Source of the DNA: Fundidesulfovibrio magnetotacticus
GTDB taxonomy: Bacteria > Desulfobacterota > Desulfovibrionia > Desulfovibrionales > Desulfovibrionaceae
Assembly (NCBI RefSeq): GCF_013019105.1
Contig: NZ_BLTE01000013.1
Coordinates: 1 to 64,000 of the forward strand
Direction of reading: 5' to 3'
Length of the DNA: 64,000 nucleotides
Under the pieces are notes generated by a model. That model was not told where the DNA came from. It saw only the letters and a program-made list of their open reading frames with translations, and made no database searches. The position numbers were made by a program, and so were the translations under genes. This document shows, one piece after another, positions 1 to 7,984 of the stretch (position 1 is the stretch's first letter; each line of letters begins with the position of its first letter).

Positions 1-618
1 CCGGGCTGGGCATCGCCTCAAGGGGCAGCGCCCGGGCATGGTCTCCTCGGGTGGGCCGCTGCAACGCAACAACCGGGGCAACCCGGCCAGACCGGCACGT
101 TTTGGGGCGATACGGTCCCATCGCCGTGGGATCGGCATGAGTCGCCGGAAGGCTGGCAGGAGGGTGGCGGCGATGGGCAGGAGGAAGAAAAGCCCAAGGA
201 GGCCCCGAGCCCGGGAGGGACGATTCTGATTACGACGTATGGAACGTATGGGGGAATGTCGGTTGGTGACCATTCCGCGCTGTACGTTGAGGGCAAGAAT
301 TTCTTGTACGATCCTGGGGGCAGTTTCCGGAATGGTGAACGAGGGAGCGGGGATGTTTTCGATCTGGGCGACGAGGGTCTTGAATCGTACATCAAGTATC
401 AGGAGAGCATCGGATCAACTGTTTGCAAGACAAATATTCCGACGACTGCAAGTGAGGAGGCAGAGATCGTCTCCAGGGCCGAGCTTCAGGGTGGAGGAAG
501 AAAAGGGTCGTGTGCTCGTGATGTTTCAGCCGCCCTCGGTGGGGTGTGCGGCATCACCGGAGCGCTTACGCCAAGTGGACTTCATTCGCAGGCTGAAGGA
601 GCAGTGCGTGAAAAATAA
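1..618 (+). CDS. C-terminal part of a probable Rhs/polymorphic toxin with a papain-like (permuted NlpC/P60-type) tip domain
   Basis: The frame is open from the first base, so the protein begins upstream of the window; 205 residues are visible. The first 80 or so residues are a Pro/Gly/Glu-rich linker. After a TTYGTYGG stretch comes a tip domain with His91 in a GDHSALYV motif, then LYDPGGSF, and Cys171 in SCARDVSAAL followed by a GLH motif near the end. A His-before-Cys order with these motifs resembles permuted NlpC/P60 (papain-like) hydrolase tips of Rhs toxins; this is recognition by eye. The stop codon overlaps the start of a multi-membrane-span gene with an immunity-like layout. The local base composition is AT-richer than the rest of the window, typical of exchanged toxin tips. 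The core that would confirm Rhs is not visible. The target is unknown: peptidoglycan, an acyl bond or a protein are all possible. Confidence 0.6.
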   Translation, partial: PGWASPQGAAPGHGLLGWAAATQQPGQPGQTGTFWGDTVPSPWDRHESPEGWQEGGGDGQEEEKPKEAPSPGGTILITTYGTYGGMSVGDHSALYVEGKNFLYDPGGSFRNGERGSGDVFDLGDEGLESYIKYQESIGSTVCKTNIPTTASEEAEIVSRAELQGGGRKGSCARDVSAALGGVCGITGALTPSGLHSQAEGAVREK

Positions 619-1090
619 ATTGACGGTGAAACGCGCAGTGTTGATTGTCGCGACTGTCTGTGTCGTGACATCAGTCTGGCTGATGACACCAATGTACAGA
701 GTGTTCTATTTTCCCATGCCGTCGTCCAGGTTTAGGTTTGAGATGGCAGTGTTGTTCGTGGTGTGTTTCGCAATGTTTCTGTTGCGATGCAGAGCATTCG
801 TGGAAAATAGGTCGCCTGTCGTTGTTGCCTCGGCATCAGCAGTGGCGGGGTTCGTGGTGACGATCTTTGGTATTGTCTATGAGCAATGTCGTTCTTGCTT
901 GATGTACGGGTGCAAGTCCATGGGTGTTGGTGTCGATGCGACGGATGCGCTGATCGTCTTGGGGGTCGCCACGTTTCGTTCATGGTTTGTGTTGGCTGTC
1001 GTAATTGCATTGACTTACAAATTCCTTCCGAGAGTGGTAAGCGCCTGCTCGACGTTTTGGAGAAATGTTAAATCCTGGAAGGAAGGCTGA
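608..1090 (+). CDS. Putative membrane immunity protein of the upstream toxin
   Basis: I choose the GTG at 608, preceded by an AAGGAG-type ribosome site at about 596-601; this start overlaps the toxin stop by 11 bases, suggesting translational coupling. The 160-residue product has a short basic N-terminus and about four hydrophobic segments: residues about 9-27, 45-60, 72-90 and 115-140. Several Cys residues (for example in the EQCRSCLMYGC stretch) lie in a probable loop. Position directly after the toxin tip, membrane topology and low GC fit an immunity protein protecting the envelope. No family was recognised. A longer frame runs back to 239, but it overlaps the toxin domain in another frame and has no support. 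Confidence 0.55.
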   Translation: MKNKLTVKRAVLIVATVCVVTSVWLMTPMYRVFYFPMPSSRFRFEMAVLFVVCFAMFLLRCRAFVENRSPVVVASASAVAGFVVTIFGIVYEQCRSCLMYGCKSMGVGVDATDALIVLGVATFRSWFVLAVVIALTYKFLPRVVSACSTFWRNVKSWKEG

Positions 1091-1260
1091 CAGTCTTCAG
1101 CAGAAGCTGATCGGGTGATCAAGGGATCGTGGTTGCGCGAGGCTCATCCGCTCCGGCCATGGTTGCGCCATCGCCACGCCAATCTCCCGCGCGCGCCCGG
1201 TCTTCCCTCACCGCTTGTCGACACCCCTTGACTTGACGGCCCCCCCTGGCTAAGGGGGAG

Positions 1261-1281
1261 GGCTTCTTTTTTCACGAAGCC
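1261..1281 (+). terminator. Possible hairpin upstream of ffh
   Basis: A perfect 6-base inverted repeat, GGCTTC at 1261-1266 and GAAGCC at 1276-1281, encloses a T-rich loop and ends 13 bases before the ffh start. A C-run at 1240-1246 facing a G-run at 1254-1258 could pair as well. It could terminate transcription from the toxin/immunity genes or form part of the ffh leader. The rest of 1091-1294 shows nothing recognisable. Confidence 0.3.
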
Positions 1282-1294
1282 TAAAGAAGGGACC

Positions 1295-2758
1295 ATGTTC
1301 GAAAGCCTGCAAGACCGCCTCGAAGGCGTATTCAAGAAGATTCGCGGCCACGCCCGCCTGGACGAGACCAACGTCCAGGAGGCCCTGCGCGAGGTGCGCC
1401 TGGCGCTCCTGGAAGCCGACGTGAACTTCAAGGTGGTCAAGGCCTTCACGGAGCGCGTGCGCGAGCGCGCCCTGGGCCAGGACGTCTTGAAGTCCCTCAC
1501 GCCGGGCCAGATGGTGGTGAAGATCGTCCACGAGGAGGTCCTCGCCCTCCTGGGCGGAGAGGCCCAGACGCTCGACTTCCGCCAGAAGCCCCTCATCGTG
1601 ATGATGACCGGCCTCCAGGGCTCCGGCAAGACCACCACCACCTCCAAGCTGGCACTCTGGCTGCGCCGCCACCACAAGCGCAAGCCCTACCTGGTGCCCG
1701 CCGACGTCTACCGCCCCGCGGCCATCGACCAGCTGCACAAGCTGGCCTCCCAGCTCGATTTCCCCGCGCACCCCTCCACCACCGGCCAGAACCCCGTGGA
1801 CATCTGCCGCGAGGCCGTGGAAGAGGCCGCCCGCCAGGGCTGCGACGTGGTCATCCTCGACACCGCCGGACGCCTGCACATCGACGAACCCCTCATGGAG
1901 GAGCTCAAGGCCATCAAGGCCGCGGTGAACCCCCACGAAATCCTCTTCGTGGCCGACGCCATGACCGGCCAGGACGCCGTGACCGTGGCGGGCAGCTTCA
2001 ACGAGCGCCTGGACATCACCGGCGTCGTGCTCACCAAGATGGACGGCGACGCCCGGGGCGGCGCGGCCCTCTCCATCAAGGAGGTCACGGGCAAGCCCAT
2101 CAAGTTCGTGGGCATGGGCGAAAAGGCCTCGGACCTGGAGATCTTCCACCCGGACCGCGCGGCCTCGCGCATCCTGGGCATGGGCGACATCCTCTCGCTC
2201 ATCGAGAAGGCCCAGGAGGAGTTCGACGCCACCGAGGCCGCCGAGATGGAGCGCAAGCTCCGCCAGGCCCAGTTCACCCTGGACGACTTCCGCACCCAGA
2301 TGCGCCGGGTGAAGAAGCTGGGCTCGCTGGAGTCGATCCTGAAGATGATCCCGGGCATGGGCAAGATCACCAAGCAGCTTGGCGAGGTGCAGATGCCCGA
2401 AAAGGAGATGGCCCGCCTGGAGGCCATTATCGGCTCCATGACCAAGAACGAGCGCCTGGAGCCCAAGATCATCAACGATTCCCGCAAGCGCCGCATCGCC
2501 AAGGGCTCGGGCGTCCAGGTGGGCGACGTGACGGCGCTGTTGAAAAATTTCGAGCAGATGCGCATGATGATGCAGCGCATGATGGGCGGGGGCAAAATGC
2601 CCAAGATGCCGTCCATGCCCGGAGGGCGCATGCCCGCCGGAATGCCGGGCATGCCCGGTATGCCCGGCATGGCGGGACTGGCCGGGGCCATGGGGGCCAA
2701 GGCCGGGTCCACCAAGAAGAAGAAGGACAAGCGCAAGAAGCGCAACAAGAAGCGCTGA
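1295..2758 (+). CDS. ffh: Signal recognition particle protein Ffh (SRP54 GTPase)
   Basis: This is the GTPase subunit of the signal recognition particle. It binds 4.5S RNA and signal sequences of nascent membrane proteins and docks to FtsY at the membrane. The 487 residues show the N-domain helices, the G1 loop GLQGSGKT (residues 106-113), DTAGRL, and TKMDGDARGGAALS. The C-terminal M-domain carries an unusually long Met/Gly/Pro-rich tail with repeated MPGMPGM units, then a Lys-rich end. An ATG with an AAAGAAGGG ribosome site fixes the start. It heads the translation block that continues with rpsP. No 4.5S RNA gene was recognised nearby. Confidence 0.97.
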   Translation: MFESLQDRLEGVFKKIRGHARLDETNVQEALREVRLALLEADVNFKVVKAFTERVRERALGQDVLKSLTPGQMVVKIVHEEVLALLGGEAQTLDFRQKPLIVMMTGLQGSGKTTTTSKLALWLRRHHKRKPYLVPADVYRPAAIDQLHKLASQLDFPAHPSTTGQNPVDICREAVEEAARQGCDVVILDTAGRLHIDEPLMEELKAIKAAVNPHEILFVADAMTGQDAVTVAGSFNERLDITGVVLTKMDGDARGGAALSIKEVTGKPIKFVGMGEKASDLEIFHPDRAASRILGMGDILSLIEKAQEEFDATEAAEMERKLRQAQFTLDDFRTQMRRVKKLGSLESILKMIPGMGKITKQLGEVQMPEKEMARLEAIIGSMTKNERLEPKIINDSRKRRIAKGSGVQVGDVTALLKNFEQMRMMMQRMMGGGKMPKMPSMPGGRMPAGMPGMPGMPGMAGLAGAMGAKAGSTKKKKDKRKKRNKKR

Positions 2759-2765
2759 GCGCGGC

Positions 2766-2783
2766 CAAGCCCCACCGGGCTTG
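2766..2783 (+). other. Small hairpin between ffh and rpsP
   Basis: A perfect 7-base stem (CAAGCCC at 2766-2772 and GGGCTTG at 2777-2783) with a 4-base loop lies just after the ffh stop. There is no following T-run, so it may be an RNA-processing or attenuation element rather than a full terminator. Confidence 0.3.
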
Positions 2784-2830
2784 CCAGCGGAAGAAAACAC
2801 GTTACTTATCCTCACTGGGGGTGAACGATT

Positions 2831-3076
2831 ATGGCCGTCAAACTGAGACTTACTCGCATGGGCTCCAAGAAGCGTCCCTTCTACCGCATCGTCGCCATGG
2901 ACAGCGCCACCCGCCGCGACGGACGCGCCCTGGACTACATCGGGCACTACAACCCCATGGCGAACCCCGCCGAGGTGGTGGTGGACGCCGAGAAGGTGGC
3001 CCAGTGGATCGAGCGCGGCGCGCAGCCCACCGACACCGTGGCGGCTCTCCTGCGCAAGGCCGGCAAGAGCAACTAG
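2831..3076 (+). CDS. rpsP: 30S ribosomal protein bS16
   Basis: The product is small-subunit protein S16, 81 residues, the usual length. It starts [20 protein letters not shown], the hallmark N-terminus of the family, and keeps [15 protein letters not shown]. It binds 16S rRNA during 30S assembly. The gene lies between ffh and khpA in the order common to many bacteria (ffh-rpsP-khpA-rimM-trmD-rplS), so co-transcription is likely. Nothing is odd about it. Confidence 0.97.
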   Translation: MAVKLRLTRMGSKKRPFYRIVAMDSATRRDGRALDYIGHYNPMANPAEVVVDAEKVAQWIERGAQPTDTVAALLRKAGKSN

Positions 3077-3137
3077 CCCGGATGCCGGTCGGCTCGATGC
3101 GGCGCCCTGAAACGTGCCCGACACACGGAGGCGCCAG

Positions 3138-3371
3138 ATGTTGAAAGACCTCATCGAATACGTTGCCAGGTCGCTGGTCGACAATCCCGACGCCGTGCAG
3201 GTGAAGGAAGTCGAGGGCGAGCAGACGTCGGTGATCGAGCTCAAGGTCGCCAAAGAGGACCTGGGCAAGGTCATCGGCAAGCAGGGGCGCACGGCCAGGG
3301 CCATGCGCACCATCCTTGGCGCGGCCTCCACCAAGGCGCGCAAGCGCTCGGTGTTGGAGATCCTCGAATAG
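3138..3371 (+). CDS. khpA: KH-domain RNA-binding protein KhpA
   Basis: This is a 77-residue single-KH-domain protein. I choose the ATG at 3138, preceded by an ACGGAGG-type ribosome site, giving the family start [17 protein letters not shown]. The KH signature [15 protein letters not shown], with the GxxG loop GKQG, is intact. KhpA proteins bind RNA and, in some bacteria, pair with KhpB/Jag. It lies between rpsP and rimM, the standard place. An upstream in-frame ATG at 3114 would add eight residues not typical of the family. Confidence 0.93.
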   Translation: MLKDLIEYVARSLVDNPDAVQVKEVEGEQTSVIELKVAKEDLGKVIGKQGRTARAMRTILGAASTKARKRSVLEILE

Positions 3372-3388
3372 GCCGGGAGGGCCGGAGA

Positions 3389-3910
3389 TTGGAGAAGTCC
3401 AAGCTGGTCGTCATCGGCGAGGTGGTCAAACCTCACGGTATCCGGGGGGAGTTCAGCGTGGAGAGCCACGCGGACTCCCCCCGGCTGTTCGCCGTCGGGG
3501 CGCGCCTCGGGCTGCGCGGGAAGAACCGCCCGGAGCGCTTCGTCACGGTGCGCTCGTGCCGTCCGCACCAGGGGCGGCTTTTGCTCACCATCGAGGGCGT
3601 GGAGGACCGCGACGCCGCCGAAGCTCTGCGCGGGCTGGAGGTGGTGGTGCCCCCCGAGGCCCTGCCGGAACTCCCCGACGACGAAATCTACCTGCACGAG
3701 ATCGTGGGCTTCGCCTGCGTGCTGCCCGACGGCACGCCCGTGGGCGAACTGGAAGCCTTCATGGACTCCCCTGGGCAGGACCTCTGGCTGATCCGCGCCC
3801 CGGACGGACGCGAAATCCTGTTTCCCGCCCACGACGAATCCGTGCTGGAGATCGACGAGGAGCAGCGGCGGATCGTGATCGACCCGCCGCCGGGGCTGCT
3901 GGAGCTCTAG
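3389..3910 (+). CDS. rimM: 16S rRNA processing protein RimM
   Basis: RimM assists maturation of the 30S head and binds uS19. The 173-residue product shows the N-terminal motif GEVVKPHGIRGEF and a PRC-barrel C-terminal half beginning near DDEIYLHEIVGF. The start is a TTG at 3389, eight bases after GGGAGG; no ATG fits, so an inefficient start codon is likely. It lies 17 bases after khpA. After its stop comes a 140-base gap with two tandem palindromes before trmD, which separates it somewhat from the next gene. Confidence 0.93.
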   Translation: MEKSKLVVIGEVVKPHGIRGEFSVESHADSPRLFAVGARLGLRGKNRPERFVTVRSCRPHQGRLLLTIEGVEDRDAAEALRGLEVVVPPEALPELPDDEIYLHEIVGFACVLPDGTPVGELEAFMDSPGQDLWLIRAPDGREILFPAHDESVLEIDEEQRRIVIDPPPGLLEL

Positions 3911-3935
3911 CGGGTGTCGCTTCCCTGCCCAGCCG

Positions 3936-3974
3936 TGGTGGAATGTTCACCACGCCGTGGTAAAATTTTTACCA
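3936..3974. promoter_or_regulatory. Two tandem 17-base palindromes, operator-like, upstream of trmD
   Basis: Positions 3936-3952 read TGGTGGAATGTTCACCA and 3958-3974 read TGGTAAAATTTTTACCA. Both have TGGT and ACCA arms nine bases apart. The second is a perfect inverted repeat around a central base; the first has one mismatched pair. Their centres are 22 bases apart, about two helical turns, as expected for cooperative binding of a dimeric regulator. They sit 77 bases upstream of the trmD start. The regulator is unknown. The AT-rich second palindrome could also form a short RNA hairpin. Confidence 0.5.
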
Positions 3975-4050
3975 TGTCGGCGCGTCACGGTCTCCCCTCC
4001 CTCGGCGACCGCCTTTGGGCCGTGCCCGTCACGGCCCTGTGGAGCTGACC

Positions 4051-5328
4051 ATGCGCTTCAACCTCCTCACGCTCTTCCCCGAATTCTTCGAGTCCCCGCT
4101 CTCCTGCGCGCTCATGGGCAAGGCCCGCGAGCAGGGCGTGGTGGACTTCAACCTCGTGAACCCGCGCGACTTCGCCTTCAACAAGCACCGCTCCGTGGAC
4201 GACCGGCCCTACGGCGGCGGGCCGGGCATGGTCATGGCCCTGGACCCCCTGGCGCACGCCCTGCGCTCCCTGGAGAACCCCGGACGCATCCTGCTCATGA
4301 GCCCGCGCGGGCGGCCCCTCACCCAGGCCCTGGCCCGCGAGCTGGCCGCCGCCCCCGCCGTGACCATCCTCTGCGGGCGCTACGAGGGCATCGACGAACG
4401 CCTCCTGGACCTCTTCCCCGTGGAGCTCGTCTCGGCCGGGGACTTCGTGCTCTCGGGCGGAGAGTCGGCCGCCATGTGCCTCGTGGAGGCCGTGGCGCGC
4501 CTCGTGCCCGGGTTCATGGGCAAGGAGGAGTCCGGCGAGGAGGAGAGCTTCTCGGCCGGGCTGCTGGAATACCCTCAGTACACGCGCCCCGAGGTCTACG
4601 AGGGGCTGGGCGTGCCGGACGTGCTCCTGGGCGGCGACCACGCCAGGGTGGCCGCCTTGCGGCGTGAACAGTCCCTGGGCCAGACCCTGGCCCGGCGGCC
4701 CGACCTGCTGGGCGAGGCCCCCCTCACGGGGCCGGACCGGCGCTTCCTGGCGCAAAAGCCCCGCACTCTCCTGGGGCGCGCCCTCTACGTGGCCCTGGTG
4801 CACGGCCCGGTGCTCAACAAAAAAGGGCACACGGTCACTGTGTCCTTGACCAACCTCGATCTGCACGATATAGCCCGCATTTCCCGAACATACGGGCTTG
4901 CAGGGTTTTTCGCGGTCACTCCCCTGGAGGACCAGCAGGCCCTGGCGCGCACGCTCCTGGACCACTGGACCCTGGGCGCGGGCGGCCGGGCCAACCCGGA
5001 CAGGGCCGAGGCGTTGGGGAAAGTCCGGGTGGCGGCCACTCTCGAAGAGGCCGTCTCCCAGGCGAGGGAACATGCGGGGCAGGACCCCTGGGTGCTGGCC
5101 ACCAGCGCCCGGCCCGACGGCGGGGTGACCCCCGGCGCGGTGCGCGAAACGCTGCGGGAGCGCCCGGTGCTCCTGGCGCTGGGCACGGGTTCGGGGCTGG
5201 CCCCCGAGGCGCTGGCCCTCACGCACGGCCAGTTGGCCCCCGTGAGGCCCTTCGGCGCCTACAACCACCTGCCGGTGCGCGCCGCCTTCGCCATCCTCGC
5301 GGACCGCATCCTGGGCGACATTTTTTGA
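4051..5328 (+). CDS. trmD: tRNA (guanine-N1)-methyltransferase TrmD fused to a second SAM-dependent RNA methyltransferase domain
   Basis: The N-terminal 230 or so residues are TrmD, which methylates G37 of tRNAs to prevent frameshifting. Motifs MRFNLLTLFPEFF, YGGGPGM, GRYEGIDERLLD and SAGDFVLSGGE form the trefoil-knot SAM site. The remaining residues, about 235-425, contain VALVHGPVLNKKGHTVTVSL and LDLHDIARISRTYGL, which I recognise as the Methyltrn_RNA_4 family; it is known both alone and as a TrmD C-terminal extension in Desulfovibrio relatives. Its substrate is not established. The start is ATG 4051 with GGAG six bases before. The operon continues to rplS 36 bases on. Confidence 0.92.
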   Translation: MRFNLLTLFPEFFESPLSCALMGKAREQGVVDFNLVNPRDFAFNKHRSVDDRPYGGGPGMVMALDPLAHALRSLENPGRILLMSPRGRPLTQALARELAAAPAVTILCGRYEGIDERLLDLFPVELVSAGDFVLSGGESAAMCLVEAVARLVPGFMGKEESGEEESFSAGLLEYPQYTRPEVYEGLGVPDVLLGGDHARVAALRREQSLGQTLARRPDLLGEAPLTGPDRRFLAQKPRTLLGRALYVALVHGPVLNKKGHTVTVSLTNLDLHDIARISRTYGLAGFFAVTPLEDQQALARTLLDHWTLGAGGRANPDRAEALGKVRVAATLEEAVSQAREHAGQDPWVLATSARPDGGVTPGAVRETLRERPVLLALGTGSGLAPEALALTHGQLAPVRPFGAYNHLPVRAAFAILADRILGDIF

Positions 5329-5364
5329 GGCTTCCCGGTGAAGCCAGACATAAGGAGACAGGCC

Positions 5365-5718
5365 ATGGACATCATCCGTCAGATCGAAAACGAGCACATC
5401 CGCCTGGACATGCCCCAGTTCAAGCCCGGCGACACCGTGAAGGTGCACTTCCGCATCCTCGAGGGCGAGAAGGAGCGCATCCAGGTGTTCCAGGGCGCTG
5501 TCCTGCGCCTGCGCAAGGGCACCACCAACAGCACCTTCACCGTGCGCAAGGTCTCCGACGGCGTGGGCGTGGAACGCGTGTTCCCCATGTACTCGCCCTT
5601 CATCGAGCGCGTGGAAGTGATCACCGAGGGCAAGGTGCGCCGCTCGCGCCTGTACTACCTGCGCAAGCTGCGCGGCAAGGCCTCCCGCATCAAGTCCAAG
5701 AACGACTGGAACAACTAG
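5365..5718 (+). CDS. rplS: 50S ribosomal protein bL19
   Basis: The product is large-subunit protein L19, 117 residues, at the subunit interface. The start at 5365 follows an AAGGAG ribosome site and gives the expected [13 protein letters not shown] opening. The conserved [33 protein letters not shown] and [19 protein letters not shown] stretches are present. It follows trmD as in most bacteria. An in-frame start 27 bases earlier has no ribosome site. Confidence 0.97.
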   Translation: MDIIRQIENEHIRLDMPQFKPGDTVKVHFRILEGEKERIQVFQGAVLRLRKGTTNSTFTVRKVSDGVGVERVFPMYSPFIERVEVITEGKVRRSRLYYLRKLRGKASRIKSKNDWNN

Positions 5719-6063
5719 TCCGTTTCCCGGCGATGCCGTTTCGGGCCGCCGACGCCAGCGCATTCGTCCGCTCCCGTGCCATCCGGCGCGGAGCGGGAGA
5801 GCCGCGCGGGCGTCGGCGGCTTGTCGTGTTTGCCGTGCGCTCCGGCGGGGCTGACGGCTGGGCGCGCCTGCGGCGCGGCCACGGCCTGACGGGAAGAGGT
5901 GTCGGCGTGGGCCTCGCAGGGGCGCGCGTCGGCCTGTCCGAGGCATGGGCCAAGGTCTGGCCCGCGTCGCGCGGCCTTGCTGGGCGTTGCGCCGGTTTGT
6001 CCGGGCTTTTCGTCCCGGCCTGCACAGCGCCGCGCGTTTTTGCGGCGCATCTCGGAGGTCGCC
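5719..6063. other. Intergenic 345 bases between rplS and rnhB with one hairpin
   Basis: No coding frame convinces here; the apparent long frame joined to rnhB has no family N-terminus. A perfect 7-base stem, GCGCCGC at 6027-6033 and GCGGCGC at 6042-6048, with a GCGTTTTT loop lies only 15 bases before the rnhB start. It could affect rnhB translation. Nothing else was recognised. Confidence 0.35.
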
Positions 6064-6669
6064 GTGCTGGCCGGGGTTGACGAGGCCGGGCGCGGCTGCC
6101 TGGCCGGTCCCGTGGTGGCCGGGGCCGTGATCCTGCCCGCCTCCTTCGACCTGCCCGGGCTCACCGACTCCAAGAAGCTCACCCCCGCCCGGCGCGCGCG
6201 CCTGGAGGGGGCCATCAAGGCCCAGGCCGCGGCCTGGGGCCTGGGTGTGGTCTGGGCCGCCGAGATCGACCGCATCAACATCCTGCAGGCCACCTACCGG
6301 GCCATGGCCCGGGCCGTGGCGGCACTGCGCGCCGTCCCCTCGGGCCTGGAGGTGGACGGCAACAAGACGATCCCCCCGCACCTGCTGGCCCTGCCGGGGC
6401 TCCCACAGCGGGCGGTGGTGGGGGGCGACGCGCTCATCCCGGCCATCTCGGCCGCGTCCATCCTGGCCAAGACCTTCCGCGACCGGCTCATGGAACACCT
6501 CGACCGCAAGTACCCCGGCTACGGCCTGGCCGGGCACAAAGGCTACGGCACGGCCGACCACCTGGCGGCCTTGGTCCGGCTCGGCCCGTGCAGGCTGCAC
6601 CGCCTGACGTTCCGGGGCGTTCTGCCCGAGCCCAGGGGCGCGCAGGCGGTCCAGGGCTCCCTGTTGTGA
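6064..6669 (+). CDS. rnhB: Ribonuclease HII
   Basis: RNase HII removes ribonucleotides embedded in DNA. I choose the GTG at 6064, five bases after GGAGG, giving a 201-residue product beginning [17 protein letters not shown]. The acidic catalytic set is visible: Asp-Glu in GVDEAGRG, Asp in [17 protein letters not shown], and Asp in [12 protein letters not shown]. Longer in-frame starts add an Arg/Ala/Pro-rich leader with no family match. It sits downstream of rplS and before yraN, a common arrangement. Confidence 0.93.
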   Translation: MLAGVDEAGRGCLAGPVVAGAVILPASFDLPGLTDSKKLTPARRARLEGAIKAQAAAWGLGVVWAAEIDRINILQATYRAMARAVAALRAVPSGLEVDGNKTIPPHLLALPGLPQRAVVGGDALIPAISAASILAKTFRDRLMEHLDRKYPGYGLAGHKGYGTADHLAALVRLGPCRLHRLTFRGVLPEPRGAQAVQGSLL

Positions 6670-6835
6670 GAGCGTTCATGGCGGCCTGCCGCAGGCCCGT
6701 CCGTCCGGCGGATGCCCCCCGGAAACCGCCCCCGGGGACTGCCAACCGCACCTGCCCCCCGCCGAGGAGTCCAGAGGAGCCTGCTCCTCTGGCCGCCAGA
6801 GGCTTCTCCAGCGACATTCCCCCCAAGCACGCCCC

Positions 6836-7237
6836 ATGATCGCCGATCATCTCCTCCTGGGCCGCGAAGGCGAGGACGCGGCGGCCGCCCATCTCGCGTC
6901 GCGCGGCTACGAGGTCCTGGAACGCAACTGGCGCACGCCGCGCGGCGAGGTGGACCTGATCTGCCGCCACGGGGACACCCTGGTGTTCGTGGAGGTGAAG
7001 ACGCGGGGCCAGGGCAGCCTGGCGGCCGGGACCGACGCTGTGCACGGGCGCAAGCGCTCCCGGCTTTTGCGCGCGGCGGCCGAATACCTCTCCGCAGGCG
7101 ACTTGTGGGCCAGGCCCTGCCGCTTCGACGTTGTGAGCGTCGTACGCCACGGCGCATCCCTGCGCGTGGAGCACCTGGAGGACGCCTTCCGGGCCGATTT
7201 CGAGCGCTCGGGAGGGCGCGGCTGGCAGCCCTGGTGA
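6836..7237 (+). CDS. yraN: UPF0102 family endonuclease-like protein YraN
   Basis: The 133-residue protein belongs to the YraN/UPF0102 family, which has a restriction-endonuclease-like fold and unproven function. Visible motifs are GREGEDAAAAHLASRGYEVL, RTPRGEVDLIC and DTLVFVEVKTRG, corresponding to the D-ExK nuclease core. It follows rnhB by 166 bases; the gap holds nothing recognisable. It ends in front of an AT-rich palindrome that separates it from the convergent methyltransferase gene. Confidence 0.9.
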   Translation: MIADHLLLGREGEDAAAAHLASRGYEVLERNWRTPRGEVDLICRHGDTLVFVEVKTRGQGSLAAGTDAVHGRKRSRLLRAAAEYLSAGDLWARPCRFDVVSVVRHGASLRVEHLEDAFRADFERSGGRGWQPW

Positions 7238-7309
7238 ATCTCTAGTGTTTCGTCCTCGAAATCCATCCATACGGATTGTCAAAACAAGCAGCCAAAACCA
7301 TTGATTTAC

Positions 7310-7341
7310 ATTTTGAAAAACATATTCATGTTTTTCAAAAT
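7310..7341. terminator. AT-rich perfect inverted repeat, probable bidirectional terminator
   Basis: TTTTGAAAAACA at 7311-7322 is repeated in reverse complement at 7329-7340, with a TATTCA loop, and one more flanking pair extends the stem to 13. It lies between the converging yraN and methyltransferase genes. T-runs within the stem arms would follow in either direction. The whole of 7238-7348 is strikingly AT-rich for this window. Confidence 0.6.
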
Positions 7342-7348
7342 CGCGACA

Positions 7349-7939
7349 CTAAAGCTTCCTGCAGACCAGTTCGCCGGAACCGATCGGGACCACCAGCGAG
7401 TCCACGCGCGGGTCCGTGGGGACGTATTCGAGAAACTCTGCCATCTCGTGGGAGTGGCTGATGGCGTTGTCAACCACGAGCAGCCCTCCGGGCACCAGCT
7501 TGGGCACGATCGCGTCGAAGCAGGCGCGCAGGATGGCGCGCTCGGCGTCCAGGAAACAGAAGGCCAGGGGACCATGGCCCGCCAGGAGCGGCACGGCGTC
7601 GGCCTCCACGAGGCGCACGCGGTCTTGCGCCCCGGCGGCGGCGAAGCTCTCCCGGGCCAGGGCGGCCTTGCGGGGGCTTATCTCGTAGGTGGTGAGCCGC
7701 GTGCCGCGCAGCCCGGCGGCCTGGGCCAGCCAGAGGGCCGAGTAGCCGCCCGACGTGCCCACCTCCAGCCATTCGCCCTCGGGCGCGTTGGCCGCCAGCA
7801 GGCAGAGGAACCGGCCCGTCTCGGGGGGGATCTGGCGCAGGCGGTCGAAGCGGGGGGTGCCGTCGGTCTTGTCTGCCTCGTGCATGGCGGCCAGCAGGGC
7901 CATGCGTTCGGTCACGGCCTCGGGAATGCTGTGGAACAC
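7349..7939 (-). CDS. SAM-dependent O-methyltransferase-like protein
   Basis: The 196-residue class I methyltransferase has motif I EVGTSGGYSALWLA, an acidic TYEISPRKA loop, AGAQDRVRLVEADA, and FCFLDAER followed by LVPGGLLVVDNAISHS. This layout matches the O-methyltransferase 3 group (COMT-like, catechol or small-molecule O-methylation), but the substrate cannot be told. An ATG start is used. A small gene lies 45 bases upstream in the same direction and may form an operon with it. Confidence 0.82.
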   Translation of the reverse strand: MFHSIPEAVTERMALLAAMHEADKTDGTPRFDRLRQIPPETGRFLCLLAANAPEGEWLEVGTSGGYSALWLAQAAGLRGTRLTTYEISPRKAALARESFAAAGAQDRVRLVEADAVPLLAGHGPLAFCFLDAERAILRACFDAIVPKLVPGGLLVVDNAISHSHEMAEFLEYVPTDPRVDSLVVPIGSGELVCRKL

Positions 7940-7984
7940 CGGGACCTCCAGGGAAGACGGGCGGGACTCGGGGGCGGTTTCGGC

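Noticed and set aside
239-607. Long N-terminal extension of the immunity protein
   Set aside because: It overlaps the recognised toxin tip in another frame and has no ribosome site; the GTG at 608 is coupled and well placed.
1250-3832. 860-residue open frame on the minus strand across ffh, rpsP, khpA and rimM
   Set aside because: It is antisense to four well-recognised genes, has no family motifs, and its His/Gly/Leu-rich composition is what GC-rich coding DNA gives on the opposite strand.
3985-6600. 871-residue minus-strand frame over trmD, rplS and rnhB
   Set aside because: Shadow of recognised genes; low-complexity composition and no domain.
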